From Bradyrhizobium sp. 1(2017) (lineage in GTDB: Bacteria > Pseudomonadota > Alphaproteobacteria > Rhizobiales > Xanthobacteraceae), in the NCBI RefSeq assembly GCF_011602485.2, contig NZ_CP050022.2, positions 2,128,001 through 2,192,000 of the forward strand: 64,000 bases of DNA. The letters run 5' to 3'. A program made the translations under genes and the position numbers. The notes below the pieces were generated by a model. It worked only from the letters and a program-made list of their open reading frames with translations, was not told the DNA's origin and did no database searches. Shown here piece after piece: positions 8,629-17,140 of this stretch. The number at the start of each line of letters is the position of its first letter. The first letter of the stretch is position 1.

Positions 8629-9297
8629 TCAGGATCGCTGCAGGATCAGGCTGAGCTCGAGCTCCCGGAAGGCGATGTAGTTCCGCCGGGTCCATTGGTG
8701 CAGCTCGGTCGAGGCATCCTTCTCCTGGCGCAGATAGCCGGTGAAGGAAAAATTCAGCCGATCGATATAGGTCTTGAGGAAGCCGGGCAGCGCCGGCAGG
8801 CGGAGTAGCCGGCCCCCCGCCATCGCGGGCGGCAGCTCGCCACGAACGACGTGCTCGTTGTCCACCGTGACCAGGTTCATCCGCGGGATCTGCCCGCGCA
8901 GCATCTCGTGGGCGCGGGCCGAGGCGCGGTCGGTGTCGGCGACGAACAGGATCATCGGGGCCACATGGCGGCGCGCGGCCTCCTTCAAGAGGCCGATCTC
9001 GTCGGTCATCTTGAAGAACTCGTCGAAGGCGTGGAATCCGAGGTCGATGACCTTGGCGAGGCCGTCATCGACGATGACACGGTCCATCAGCTGCATCTTG
9101 CCGTAGGTGTCGATCACGTCGGCGGTTTCCGTGACCTTCGGCAGGTAGTCGAGCAGCGACGGCTCCTTCAGATTGACGTCGAAGGCCGCGACGTTGCCGT
9201 TCTTGAGCAGCAGGAATTCGCTCAGGAGCCGCGCCAGCAGGGTCTTGCCGACCTGCGGGCGGGGCGAGCAGATGATGTAGACGGGGGTCGCGGACAT
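8629..9297 (-). CDS. P-loop ATPase-like protein with degenerate Walker A, second gene of a pair
   Basis: A 222-residue protein not recognised as any named family. Residues 9-18 read CSPRPQVGKT, a Walker A-like loop in which the first glycine of GxxxxGKT is a proline. A hydrophobic strand ending in VIDLG looks like Walker B, and AAFDVNLKEP matches the position where ParA/MinD proteins have DxDxxx. The C-terminal third (about 165-222) has no recognisable motif. It follows the GGVGKTT ATPase gene with a 60-base gap and the same direction, so the two probably act together. No signal peptide or transmembrane helix is evident. ATP binding may be weakened; a role in positioning, envelope assembly or polysaccharide export is possible but not shown. 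Confidence 0.7.
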   Translation of the reverse strand: MSATPVYIICSPRPQVGKTLLARLLSEFLLLKNGNVAAFDVNLKEPSLLDYLPKVTETADVIDTYGKMQLMDRVIVDDGLAKVIDLGFHAFDEFFKMTDEIGLLKEAARRHVAPMILFVADTDRASARAHEMLRGQIPRMNLVTVDNEHVVRGELPPAMAGGRLLRLPALPGFLKTYIDRLNFSFTGYLRQEKDASTELHQWTRRNYIAFRELELSLILQRS

Positions 9298-9357
9298 CGA
9301 CAGCTATATCAGGCCAACTCACCGCCCAATCCAGCCGTATCAGCCCTGCTTGTGCAA

Positions 9358-10110
9358 CTATTTTTCGCTGTTGCGGGTGGCGGGTTTCGAGCCGACGATG
9401 TCGGTCAGCCGGATCCGGTCGAATTCGCTCCAGACGTTGGCCAGCCAATGCCGGACATAGCCGCGCAGCACGAACGAATAGTTCGCGGCCTCATCGCTGA
9501 TGCCCTTGTTGGCGACGAATTTCAGGAACGGGACCGAGGAGACCTCGACCTGCTCATAGGCCATTTCGTTGAGCTTGGGGATGGTCAGCTCGGTCGCGTC
9601 CTTGATGCGGTGAAAATAGGAATTGTACGTCGCCTGGTCCCACTGGAAGAACTGGGTGTCGTTGATGAAGTTCTTCACAAGGAAATATTTCGCGCCGTTC
9701 ATGAAACCCGCGGTCTCGGCGATCTCCTCCAGCGAGGCGATCGAGGGTCCCAGGATATGGAACACCGCGAAGGTGATCTGGCCGGCCTTGGCGGCGTCGA
9801 GGAAGCCGATGTCGCGCAGCGACGCCAGAGCCGGCGAGAGCAGGCCGGCGCGGACGTCGATGACAGTGACGGAAGGGCTGACAGCGTTGAGCGTGTCAAA
9901 AATCTTCATCTGGTCGGCCGTGGTCGTCATGTCGACGATCTCGGTGATGTCGGGGTGGAAGCGCTTCAGGGTTCCACGCGGCGATTCCGTGTCGAAGGCG
10001 CGCGTCGGCACGTTGTTGGCTGAGAAATAATCGAGCAAGGTTCGCGACACGGTGGTCTTGCCGACCCCGCCCTTGTCCGCGCCCACCACAACCACTGCCG
10101 GCTTTGCCAT
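9358..10110 (-). CDS. ParA/MinD-like P-loop ATPase, first gene of a pair
   Basis: A 250-residue cytoplasmic ATPase with the deviant Walker A of the ParA/MinD/SIMIBI class (GADKGGVGKTT, residues 10-20) and a Walker B-like VTVIDVRAG. The usual ParA segment DxDPQG is replaced by FDTESPRGTLKRFHP, which resembles the MobD/VirC1-type branch more than chromosomal ParA. No parB, parS or conjugation gene is nearby, and the gene is on what appears to be a core chromosomal stretch. It is the upstream partner of the degenerate P-loop gene at 8629. Function unknown; an ATP-driven positioning or assembly role is an inference from the family. Confidence 0.75.
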   Translation of the reverse strand: MAKPAVVVVGADKGGVGKTTVSRTLLDYFSANNVPTRAFDTESPRGTLKRFHPDITEIVDMTTTADQMKIFDTLNAVSPSVTVIDVRAGLLSPALASLRDIGFLDAAKAGQITFAVFHILGPSIASLEEIAETAGFMNGAKYFLVKNFINDTQFFQWDQATYNSYFHRIKDATELTIPKLNEMAYEQVEVSSVPFLKFVANKGISDEAANYSFVLRGYVRHWLANVWSEFDRIRLTDIVGSKPATRNSEK

Positions 10111-10327
10111 TGCTGTCCCCTAACGCGCCCCCGATCGCGAGGTCGCAATCGGCCGGGCCCCAAATCGATGTCCCAAGGAAGTACCAAGGATGTCCCAAGT
10201 CTGCTGTTGGGCGCGAACATGGCAGAAACAAGGGAGAATTCAAATCCTCGGCCCATCGTTGGGGCAATTCCCGAGGTTTTTCCCAATGGCAACCGAACTC
10301 CCGCCGCGCGAGCCGGAAATCGCGCGT

Positions 10328-11539
10328 TCAATGACGGCCCCAGGGTCCCATGGGATTGCCGGTCGGATTGCTTGCTGTGGTTCCGGAGGGGCCGGGTGCA
10401 GGCACGGGCGGCGCGTCGGCGTCATCCCACGGGCCATGGCGCAGCGGCGGCGGGGCGTCCCGCCGGTCGGTTTGCGCTCCCGGCTCATCGGTGTCAGCGG
10501 TGAGCGCCGGCAAGGGGCCGGGGTCGTGACCGCCGGCAAACTTGACCAGCGCGTCGATCCGGGCCGGAACCGAGGGGTGGGTCGCGAACAGATCAGCAAA
10601 GCCTTCGCGGGGATTGTCGACGCAGAGCTCCATCACGGCCGAAGTCGCGCCCGGCAGCTCGCCGCGGCCCTCGATCTTGCGAAGCGCCGAGATCATCGCG
10701 TCGGGATCCTTCGTCAGCTCGACCGAGCCCGCGTCGGCGAGATATTCGCGCGACCGCGACAGCGCGAGCTTGACCACCTGCGACAGCAGCCAAGCCAGCA
10801 CGATCAGCACGACCGCGATGACGATGACGATCACCGCGCCGCCGCCGGAGCTCTTGCTGTCGTTGCTGGACGAGGACGACCGCGACGACGAGGAGGAGCC
10901 TGAGGACCAGGAGCCGCCGGAGCTGGAGCTCCAGTTGAGATTCGTGAACAGGCGGAAGAACAGTTCGCCGAAGAAGCCGACCACGCCGGCGATGATGACG
11001 GCGACCACCATGAGCTGCACGTCGCCGTTCTTGATGTGGGTCAGCTCGTGGCCCAGCACCGCCTCGATCTCCTTGTCGTTCAGCGCATCGAGCAGGCCGG
11101 TGGTGACGGTGATGGAATATTGCCGCGGGTTGAGGCCGGTCGCGAACGCGTTCAGCGCCGGGCTCTCCATGATCTTCAGCTTCGGCATGGTGATGCCGCG
11201 CGAGATGCAGAGATTTTCGAGCAGATTGTAGAGCCGCGGCTCTTCTTGCCGGGTGACGCCGTGGCCGCCGGTCACCGCATCGATCATCGACTGGTGGAAG
11301 AAATAGGCGATCGCGATCCAGGCGAGCGCCGCAATGGTCGCGAAGGGCGCGGCCTTGAGCAGGTCGGAAAAGGCGCGGCTCAGATAATAGGCGACCGTGC
11401 CATTGCCGTTGCTGACGACCTCGGCCACCAGCGCGCCGGCATAGACCAGCACATAGACCAGCATGAACAGGCCGGCGAGCAGCAGCATCGAACGAAACTT
11501 GTTCGAGGCGATGTGCGTGTAGAGACCATACGCGGCCAT
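10328..11539 (-). CDS. M48 family metallopeptidase (HtpX-like)
   Basis: A 403-residue membrane zinc protease. Two N-terminal helices (about 18-42 and 62-82) precede the catalytic HELTH motif at 164-168; a third ligand Glu265 lies in EYLAD. Helices at about 174-198 and 234-252 are separated by an unusual Ser/Gly-rich insertion, residues 204-234. The C-terminal 60 residues are Pro/Asp-rich and probably disordered. It lies downstream of lemA, the common partner of this protease class, with a palindromic element between them. The likely role is quality control of membrane proteins. The name htpX is not used because the domain layout differs from the E. coli protein. Confidence 0.88.
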   Translation of the reverse strand: MAAYGLYTHIASNKFRSMLLLAGLFMLVYVLVYAGALVAEVVSNGNGTVAYYLSRAFSDLLKAAPFATIAALAWIAIAYFFHQSMIDAVTGGHGVTRQEEPRLYNLLENLCISRGITMPKLKIMESPALNAFATGLNPRQYSITVTTGLLDALNDKEIEAVLGHELTHIKNGDVQLMVVAVIIAGVVGFFGELFFRLFTNLNWSSSSGGSWSSGSSSSSRSSSSSNDSKSSGGGAVIVIVIAVVLIVLAWLLSQVVKLALSRSREYLADAGSVELTKDPDAMISALRKIEGRGELPGATSAVMELCVDNPREGFADLFATHPSVPARIDALVKFAGGHDPGPLPALTADTDEPGAQTDRRDAPPPLRHGPWDDADAPPVPAPGPSGTTASNPTGNPMGPWGRH

Positions 11540-11558
11540 GACTGTTTCCGTTTCCCTG

Positions 11559-11656
11559 TCATTCCGGGGCGATGCGACAGCATCGAACCCGGAATCCCGA
11601 GCTTGGGAGCTCGATCGAGATTCCGGGTTCGCGTCTGCGACGCGCCCCGGAATGAC
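11559..11656. repeat. Dispersed palindromic element, family B (copy 1)
   Basis: GTCATTCCGGGGCG and its inner arm AACCCGGAATC face GATTCCGGGTTCGCG and GCCCCGGAATGAC. It fills almost the entire gap between lemA and the M48 protease gene. Related copies lie at 13360-13448 and 63136-63238. Confidence 0.88.
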
Positions 11657-11671
11657 AGAGGCGAGGCAAGG

Positions 11672-12232
11672 TCAGAACTTCACCTGCGGCGTCGCCTCGA
11701 CCTCGGTGCGGCTGGCGCCGAGATCGAAGAAGTCCTTCTTGGTGAAGCCGAACATGCCGGCGAACAAGGCGGCGGGTAACTGCTGGATGCCGGTGTTGTA
11801 TTCCTGGACCGCGTTGTTGAAGAAGCGGCGGCTGGCCGCGATCTTGTTCTCGATATCGGAGAGCTCGGATGCGAGCTGCTGGAAATTGGCGTTGGCCTTG
11901 AGGTCGGGATAGGCCTCCGACAGCGCGATCAGCCGGCCGAGCGCGCCTGAGAGTTGGTTCTCGGCGGCGGACACCTGCGCCGGCCCCTGCGCCGACATCG
12001 CCGAGTTGCGCGCCTTGATGACGTCGTCGAGCGTGCCGCGCTCGTGCGAGGCATAGCCCTTCACGGTCTCGACCAGGTTCGGGATCAGGTCGTGGCGCTG
12101 CTTGAGCTGCACGTCGATGTCGGCAAAGGCCTGGCCGACGCGCTGGCTCAGCGCCACCAGGCGGTTGTAGGCACTGAAGGCGAACAGCACGAGGACGACG
12201 ATGACGCCGAGAACGATCCAGCCGGTCGACAT
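11672..12232 (-). CDS. lemA: LemA family protein
   Basis: A 186-residue protein with one N-terminal membrane helix (residues 5-22, rich in Val/Ile/Leu) followed by a long helical domain. The conserved AYNRLVALSQRVGQAFADID and LKQRHDLIPNLVETVKGY segments identify LemA. The start ATGTCGACCGGC is chosen since it places the hydrophobic anchor directly at the N-terminus; a much longer upstream reading is proline/arginine-rich non-coding sequence. LemA proteins are often encoded beside M48 proteases, as here, and are thought to support them at the membrane, though the biochemical role is unsettled. Confidence 0.94.
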   Translation of the reverse strand: MSTGWIVLGVIVVLVLFAFSAYNRLVALSQRVGQAFADIDVQLKQRHDLIPNLVETVKGYASHERGTLDDVIKARNSAMSAQGPAQVSAAENQLSGALGRLIALSEAYPDLKANANFQQLASELSDIENKIAASRRFFNNAVQEYNTGIQQLPAALFAGMFGFTKKDFFDLGASRTEVEATPQVKF

Positions 12233-12369
12233 GGAGAACTCCTGAAGGGGAAGAAGGCGGGCGCTAGGGTAGACCAAATTGGCGCGAAACGAGAGCCGGT
12301 CGCGGAGGGGAGGTAGGATTTGGTCGAGTGAGTGGCCGTTCAAGTTCAAGGAACGAACGGCTGGCGAGG

Positions 12370-13353
12370 TTAACTTTCGGACATGATCGCCTCGCCCCAA
12401 CGCCAGCGCCTGGCATCGGCATAGGCAGGCTTGTCGCGTCGGGGGACGTTCGTCAGTGCGATCCCAGTCTCCGTGCAGAGCTTCGCCGTGATCCCGGCTT
12501 TGCCGACATCCGGCGGTGCCAGCACGCGCGCAGCACGCGCGGCGGGTGGTGTCCGGGTCAGGGCAACGTAGATGAAGCGCTCGTCCTCGAACGGTACGTC
12601 GGCGCCCTTGATCTGGCGGTGCGCCTGCGAGCGCGGCAGGCGCTGGCTGAAATGGCACCAGTCCGGTGCGGTGAGCGGGCAGGGCTTTTCGTGCGGGCAG
12701 GGCGCGGCGACGGACGCACCTGCGGCGATCAATTGCTGGCGCAGCGCGAGGATGCGGGCATAGCCGGCGGGTGTGCCGGGCTCGATCACGACCAGAGCGT
12801 GGCGCGCTTTTGCCCACATCGCTTCGGTGAGCTTCCGCTGATCGGCCTCGCCGAGCTCGCCGATGACGTAGCTGGCGATGACGAGATCGGCTTGCGAGAC
12901 CTCGGCGAGGTTGCCGCCGGCATCACCGGGCAGATGGCGGCACTCCGCCAGACGCGAGCTGTCGCGTGCCAGATCGAGCGCGAGCCGGCTCAGCGTGGCG
13001 TTGACGTCCAGCAGCGTGAAATCCTGTAGCGACGGGAAGGCTTCGGCGGCCGCCCAGGTCGCGGTGCCCGGGCCTGCCCCGACGTCGAGCAGCGTCTCCG
13101 GCGCAAGGCCGGGCGCGATCTCGGTCAGCGCGTTGAGGCTCGCGGCCACCGCTGCATACGTGGCCGGCATCCGTGCCAACGCGTAAGCGAGCGCATCGGC
13201 TTCCGACTTGATCGTGCCGGAGCCGCCACCGGCGCGATAGGCCGTCGAGATTTTCTGAGATCGTTGTGCGGCGTCGGTGCGCGAAAAGCCCTGGAGCTTG
13301 GCGTCGAGGGCGGCTTTCAGTTCGGCGGGGAGGGTGGGAGCGATCATCGACAA
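12370..13353 (-). CDS. Rsm22-family small ribosomal subunit methyltransferase-like protein
   Basis: A 327-residue class I SAM-dependent methyltransferase-fold protein. Motif I is LLDVGAGPGTATW at about residues 88-100. The C-terminal half holds the cysteine pattern of the Rsm22 family: CPHEKPCPL followed by DWCHFSQRL, proposed to bind an iron-sulfur cluster. Eukaryotic Rsm22/METTL17 is needed for mitochondrial small-subunit ribosome assembly; bacterial members are poorly studied. It follows smc with a palindromic element in the gap and is probably read through from there. A role in ribosome biogenesis is inferred from the family only. Confidence 0.85.
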   Translation of the reverse strand: MSMIAPTLPAELKAALDAKLQGFSRTDAAQRSQKISTAYRAGGGSGTIKSEADALAYALARMPATYAAVAASLNALTEIAPGLAPETLLDVGAGPGTATWAAAEAFPSLQDFTLLDVNATLSRLALDLARDSSRLAECRHLPGDAGGNLAEVSQADLVIASYVIGELGEADQRKLTEAMWAKARHALVVIEPGTPAGYARILALRQQLIAAGASVAAPCPHEKPCPLTAPDWCHFSQRLPRSQAHRQIKGADVPFEDERFIYVALTRTPPAARAARVLAPPDVGKAGITAKLCTETGIALTNVPRRDKPAYADARRWRWGEAIMSES

Positions 13354-13359
13354 CCTCGC

Positions 13360-13448
13360 GTCACTCCGGGGCGCGCGAAGCGCGAACCCGGAATCCAGAG
13401 ATTGTAGCGCGAGATTCCGGGTTCTCGCTGCGCGAGCCCCGGAATGAC
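13360..13448. repeat. Dispersed palindromic element, family B (copy 2)
   Basis: GTCACTCCGGGGCGCGCGAAG and AACCCGGAATC pair with GATTCCGGGTTCTCGC and GCCCCGGAATGAC. It occupies the smc to rsm22-like gap, ending ten bases before the smc stop codon. Confidence 0.88.
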
Positions 13449-13458
13449 GGCAGAGATG

Positions 13459-16400
13459 TCACGCCACGTTCTGGTCGAGAATGTCCACGGCCTCGGCCAG
13501 GCTCACCGAGACGAGCTGCGAGACGCCGCGCTCGGCCATGGTGACGCCGAACAGGCGGTTCATCCGCGCCATCGTGATCGGATTGTGCGTGATGATGATG
13601 AAGCGCGTGTCGGTCGAGCCGGTCATCTCGTGCAGCAGGTTGCAATACCGTTCGACATTGTGGTCGTCGAGCGGTGCGTCGACTTCGTCCAGCACGCAGA
13701 TCGGCGAAGGGTTGGTCAAGAACACCGCGAAGATCAGCGCCATCGCGGTCAGCGCCTGCTCGCCGCCCGAGAGCAGCGACAGCGTCTGCGGCTTCTTGCC
13801 CGGCGGCTTGGCAATGATTTCGAGACCGGCTTCCAGCGGGTCGTCGCTCTCGATCAGGTGCAGCGCGGCCTCGCCGCCGCCGAACAGCTCGACGAACAGG
13901 CGCTTGAAGTGGTCGTTGACGACCTCGAACGAGGTCAGCAACCGCTCGCGCGCCTCTTTGTTGAGGCTCTGGATGCCCTGGCGCAGCCGCTTGATGGCCT
14001 CAACCAGGTCGTCACGCTCGGTGACGAGGCCGGTGTGCTGGGTCTCGACCTCGCGCAGCTCTTCCTCGGCGCGCAAGTTCACTGCGCCGAGGCGCTCGCG
14101 GTCGCGGCGCATCTTCTCGAGGTCCTCCTCGATGTCGTGCAGCGGCGGCAGCTCGGCGCCGGGCTCGAGCTCGGCGAGGCCGGCGACGGCCTGCGGCTCG
14201 ACCTCGAGCATGTCGCGGATCTCGCGCTCGATGTCCTCGAGCCGGCGCCGCGCGCCTTCCATGCGCTCCTCGGCGCGGGCGGTGGCCTCGCGGGAGCTCG
14301 AGAGCGCCTCCAGCGTCAGCTTGGCGACGCGATCGGTCTCGGCCATCGCGGTCTCCGCGGTGGCGAGCGCGTCGGCGGCCATGCGGCGGTCGTTCTCGGC
14401 GTATTCGATCTCGGTGATCAGCGCGCTGCGCTTCTCGGCGAACACGGCCGGCGCGTTCTCGAGCTCGCTGCGCTCGATCGTGAGTTCGGCAATGCGGGCC
14501 TGGATGGTGTCGATGTGGGAGGCCGCGCTCTCCTTGCGGTTCTGCCACTCGGTGCGCTCGGCGAGGATCGCCTGCACGCGGCGGTCGGCCAGCTCGGCCT
14601 CGCGCGCCAGCGCCTGCGCCTCGGCGCGGACCTGCGCGGCCATGCGACGGTGGCCCTCGATGTCGCTGCGGACGGCAGCGAGGCGGGTCTCGGTGTCCTC
14701 GCTCGACGGCAGCTCGGAGATCCCGGCTTCGGCGTATTCGTAGGCGGCCTCGGCCTCGGCGCGGTCGGCGGCAAGGCGGCTGTGCGCTTCCGACAGCGTC
14801 GCCTTGCGCGCGGCGTGGCGGCTGATCTCGCGCTCGGCGGTGGCATGGCGCTCGCGCGCGGAGTTGAACTCGCGCTGCGCGGCGCGCCAGGCTTCGCGGC
14901 TGGCGCCTTCGGTGCTGGCAGCCATCTGCAGCTCGGACTCGGCATTCTCCAGCGCCTGGCGCTTGATCTGCGCGTCGATGCGGGCCTGCTCGAGCTCGTT
15001 CTCGATGTCGACGAGGCGGGCGCGCTCGGCCAGCCGCCGCGCGGCGCCGGTCGGCGCGTGAGCCGCGGCGACGAAGCCGTCCCAGCGCCAGACGTCGCCT
15101 TCGGGCGAGACCAGCCGCTGGCCGGTCTTGAGCTGCGAGACCAGCTCGGCGCCGCGCTCGCGCGGCACGACGCCGATCTGCGCCAGACGGCGCGCCAGCT
15201 CGGCCGGCGCCTGCACGTGATTGGCGAGCGGCACGACGCCTTCGGGCAGCTCGGGATCGCCGTCGGTGACCCCGGCATTGGTCCAGCGCATCGGCGCCGA
15301 CGGATCGACCGGCGCGTCGAGATCGTCGCCGAGGGCAGCGCCGATCGCCTTTTCAAAACCCTTGTCGACGGTGATGCCGTCGATGATCGGCGGCCACAGA
15401 TTCTTGGTCTCGCCGTTGAGGATCTTGGAGATCGTGCGCGCCTCGGTTTCGAGCCGCTGTGCGCGCTTGTCGGCTTCGACCAGCGGTGAGCGCGAGGATT
15501 CCAGCGTCTGGCGGGCGGCAACGTGCGCGGCTTCGCTCGCTTGCGCGGCGGCTTCCGAAGCAGCCAGCGTCTGCTCCGCGGTCTCGACCAGTGCGGTCAG
15601 CTCGTCGAGGTCGCCGAAGCCGCCGGTCTCGGCTGCGAGCTTCTGCTCTTCCGCGACGACATTCGCGATCTCCTGGTCGAGCCGGGCGAGCTTGTCGCGA
15701 TGGGTGCGGACATTGGCCTCGAGCTGGTTGCGCTTGGCGGTAAGGTCGGCGAGCGCGGTGGTGAGCTCGGCGAAGCGCTGCTCGGTTTCGGTCAGCACCG
15801 CTTCGGCTTCCGCGACGCGTTCGTCGACGCCGGAGCGCTTCTCGACACGCGACTTGATCTCTTCCTTCAGCTCGGCGTCTTCGGTGTCGAGCCGTTGCAG
15901 CGCGACGTCGGCGTCCATGGTTTGTTGCTGAGCACGGGAAATGTCGCCTTCGAACTGGGCGAGACGGCGCTCGAGCTCGGCGACGCGCTCCTTGGCGCGC
16001 TCCTCTTCGCGGTCGAGCAACTCGCGGGCGTTGGTCAGGCGCTGCAGCCCGGCCGCGGCGCGCGCCTCGGCATCGCGCAGGGCCGGCATTTCGGCGGCGC
16101 GGATCGCCTGGATGCGGGCGGCCTCGGCCTGATGCTGGGTGCGTTCCGCCATCTCGCGGACGGCGATGTCATGGGTCTGGCCGGATTCGTTGACGTCGGC
16201 ATGGGCGCCGATCCAGCGCAGGTGGAACAGGGTGGCCTCGGCCTTGCGCACCTTGGCCGCGACTTCGCGGTAGCGCACGGCCTGGCGGGCCTGCTTCTTC
16301 AGGCCTTCCATCTGGCCGGAGAGCTGGCCGATCACGTCCTCGACGCGGGTGAGGTTGGTTTCGGCCGCCTTCAGCCGCAGCTCGGCCTCGTGGCGGCGGG

Positions 16401-16923
16401 CATGCAGGCCGGCGACGCCGGCGGCGTCTTCCAGCACGCGGCGGCGCTGCTCGGGCTTGGCCTGGATGATCTCGCCGATCTTGCCCTGGTGGACGAGGGC
16501 GGGCGAACGCGCGCCGGTGGCGGCATCGGCGAACAGGATCTGCACGTCGCGGGCGCGCACGTCGCGGCCGTTGATGCGATAGACCGAGCCTGCCTCGCGC
16601 TCGATGCGGCGGGAGATTTCGAGAAGCTGGCTGTCGTTCATCGCCGCCGGCGCGGTGCGATCGGCGTTGTCGATCGTCATCGTCACTTCGGCGTGGTTGC
16701 GCGCGGGACGGTTGCCGGAGCCGGCGAAGATCACCGCGTCCATGTCGGCGGCGCGCAGCGACTTGTACGAGGTCTCGCCCATCGCCCAACGCAGCGCCTC
16801 GACGAGATTCGACTTGCCGCAGCCGTTGGGGCCGACCACGCCGGTCAGGCCGGGCTCGATGACGAAGTCCGTGGGCTCAACGAAGGACTTGAAACCGTGA
16901 AGGCGCAGGCGGGTGATTTTCAT
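13459..16923 (-). CDS. smc: Chromosome segregation protein SMC
   Basis: A 1154-residue condensin ATPase that organises and separates the chromosome. The start at MKITRLRLHGFKSF is fixed by the family N-terminus; 29 upstream codons in the same frame are ignored. Walker A GPNGCGKS is at residues 31-38. Two long coiled-coil arms flank a hinge around the middle. The ABC signature LSGGEQALTAMAL and Walker B VLDEVDAPLDD lie near the C-terminus. The length is usual for the family. It lies downstream of the DsbA-like gene, an order that I recall as common in Rhizobiales. Partner genes scpA and scpB are not in the window. Confidence 0.97.
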   Translation of the reverse strand: MKITRLRLHGFKSFVEPTDFVIEPGLTGVVGPNGCGKSNLVEALRWAMGETSYKSLRAADMDAVIFAGSGNRPARNHAEVTMTIDNADRTAPAAMNDSQLLEISRRIEREAGSVYRINGRDVRARDVQILFADAATGARSPALVHQGKIGEIIQAKPEQRRRVLEDAAGVAGLHARRHEAELRLKAAETNLTRVEDVIGQLSGQMEGLKKQARQAVRYREVAAKVRKAEATLFHLRWIGAHADVNESGQTHDIAVREMAERTQHQAEAARIQAIRAAEMPALRDAEARAAAGLQRLTNARELLDREEERAKERVAELERRLAQFEGDISRAQQQTMDADVALQRLDTEDAELKEEIKSRVEKRSGVDERVAEAEAVLTETEQRFAELTTALADLTAKRNQLEANVRTHRDKLARLDQEIANVVAEEQKLAAETGGFGDLDELTALVETAEQTLAASEAAAQASEAAHVAARQTLESSRSPLVEADKRAQRLETEARTISKILNGETKNLWPPIIDGITVDKGFEKAIGAALGDDLDAPVDPSAPMRWTNAGVTDGDPELPEGVVPLANHVQAPAELARRLAQIGVVPRERGAELVSQLKTGQRLVSPEGDVWRWDGFVAAAHAPTGAARRLAERARLVDIENELEQARIDAQIKRQALENAESELQMAASTEGASREAWRAAQREFNSARERHATAEREISRHAARKATLSEAHSRLAADRAEAEAAYEYAEAGISELPSSEDTETRLAAVRSDIEGHRRMAAQVRAEAQALAREAELADRRVQAILAERTEWQNRKESAASHIDTIQARIAELTIERSELENAPAVFAEKRSALITEIEYAENDRRMAADALATAETAMAETDRVAKLTLEALSSSREATARAEERMEGARRRLEDIEREIRDMLEVEPQAVAGLAELEPGAELPPLHDIEEDLEKMRRDRERLGAVNLRAEEELREVETQHTGLVTERDDLVEAIKRLRQGIQSLNKEARERLLTSFEVVNDHFKRLFVELFGGGEAALHLIESDDPLEAGLEIIAKPPGKKPQTLSLLSGGEQALTAMALIFAVFLTNPSPICVLDEVDAPLDDHNVERYCNLLHEMTGSTDTRFIIITHNPITMARMNRLFGVTMAERGVSQLVSVSLAEAVDILDQNVA

Positions 16924-17140
16924 AAGCACGCATCTCTGTTGGCAGGCGCGAATCTCCCTGCCGGGACAATACCATGGATGGCAATGTCGCTGTCTGGCCG
17001 AGTCGCGCAAGGCGGCTCGTGCGGCTGGACAATGGCCGCGGTGCGCCGCGAGGGCAACCGGCGAAAGCCGCTTTTCCCAAGGGATTTATGCCGGGAAGGA
17101 TACGGCTTTGAGTGCGCGAATCAGGATTGTTGCGAGCGAA

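Noticed and set aside
9358..10110. Chromosome or plasmid partition parA
   Set aside because: No parB partner or parS-like site nearby, and the post-Walker segment differs from chromosomal ParA, so the name was not used.
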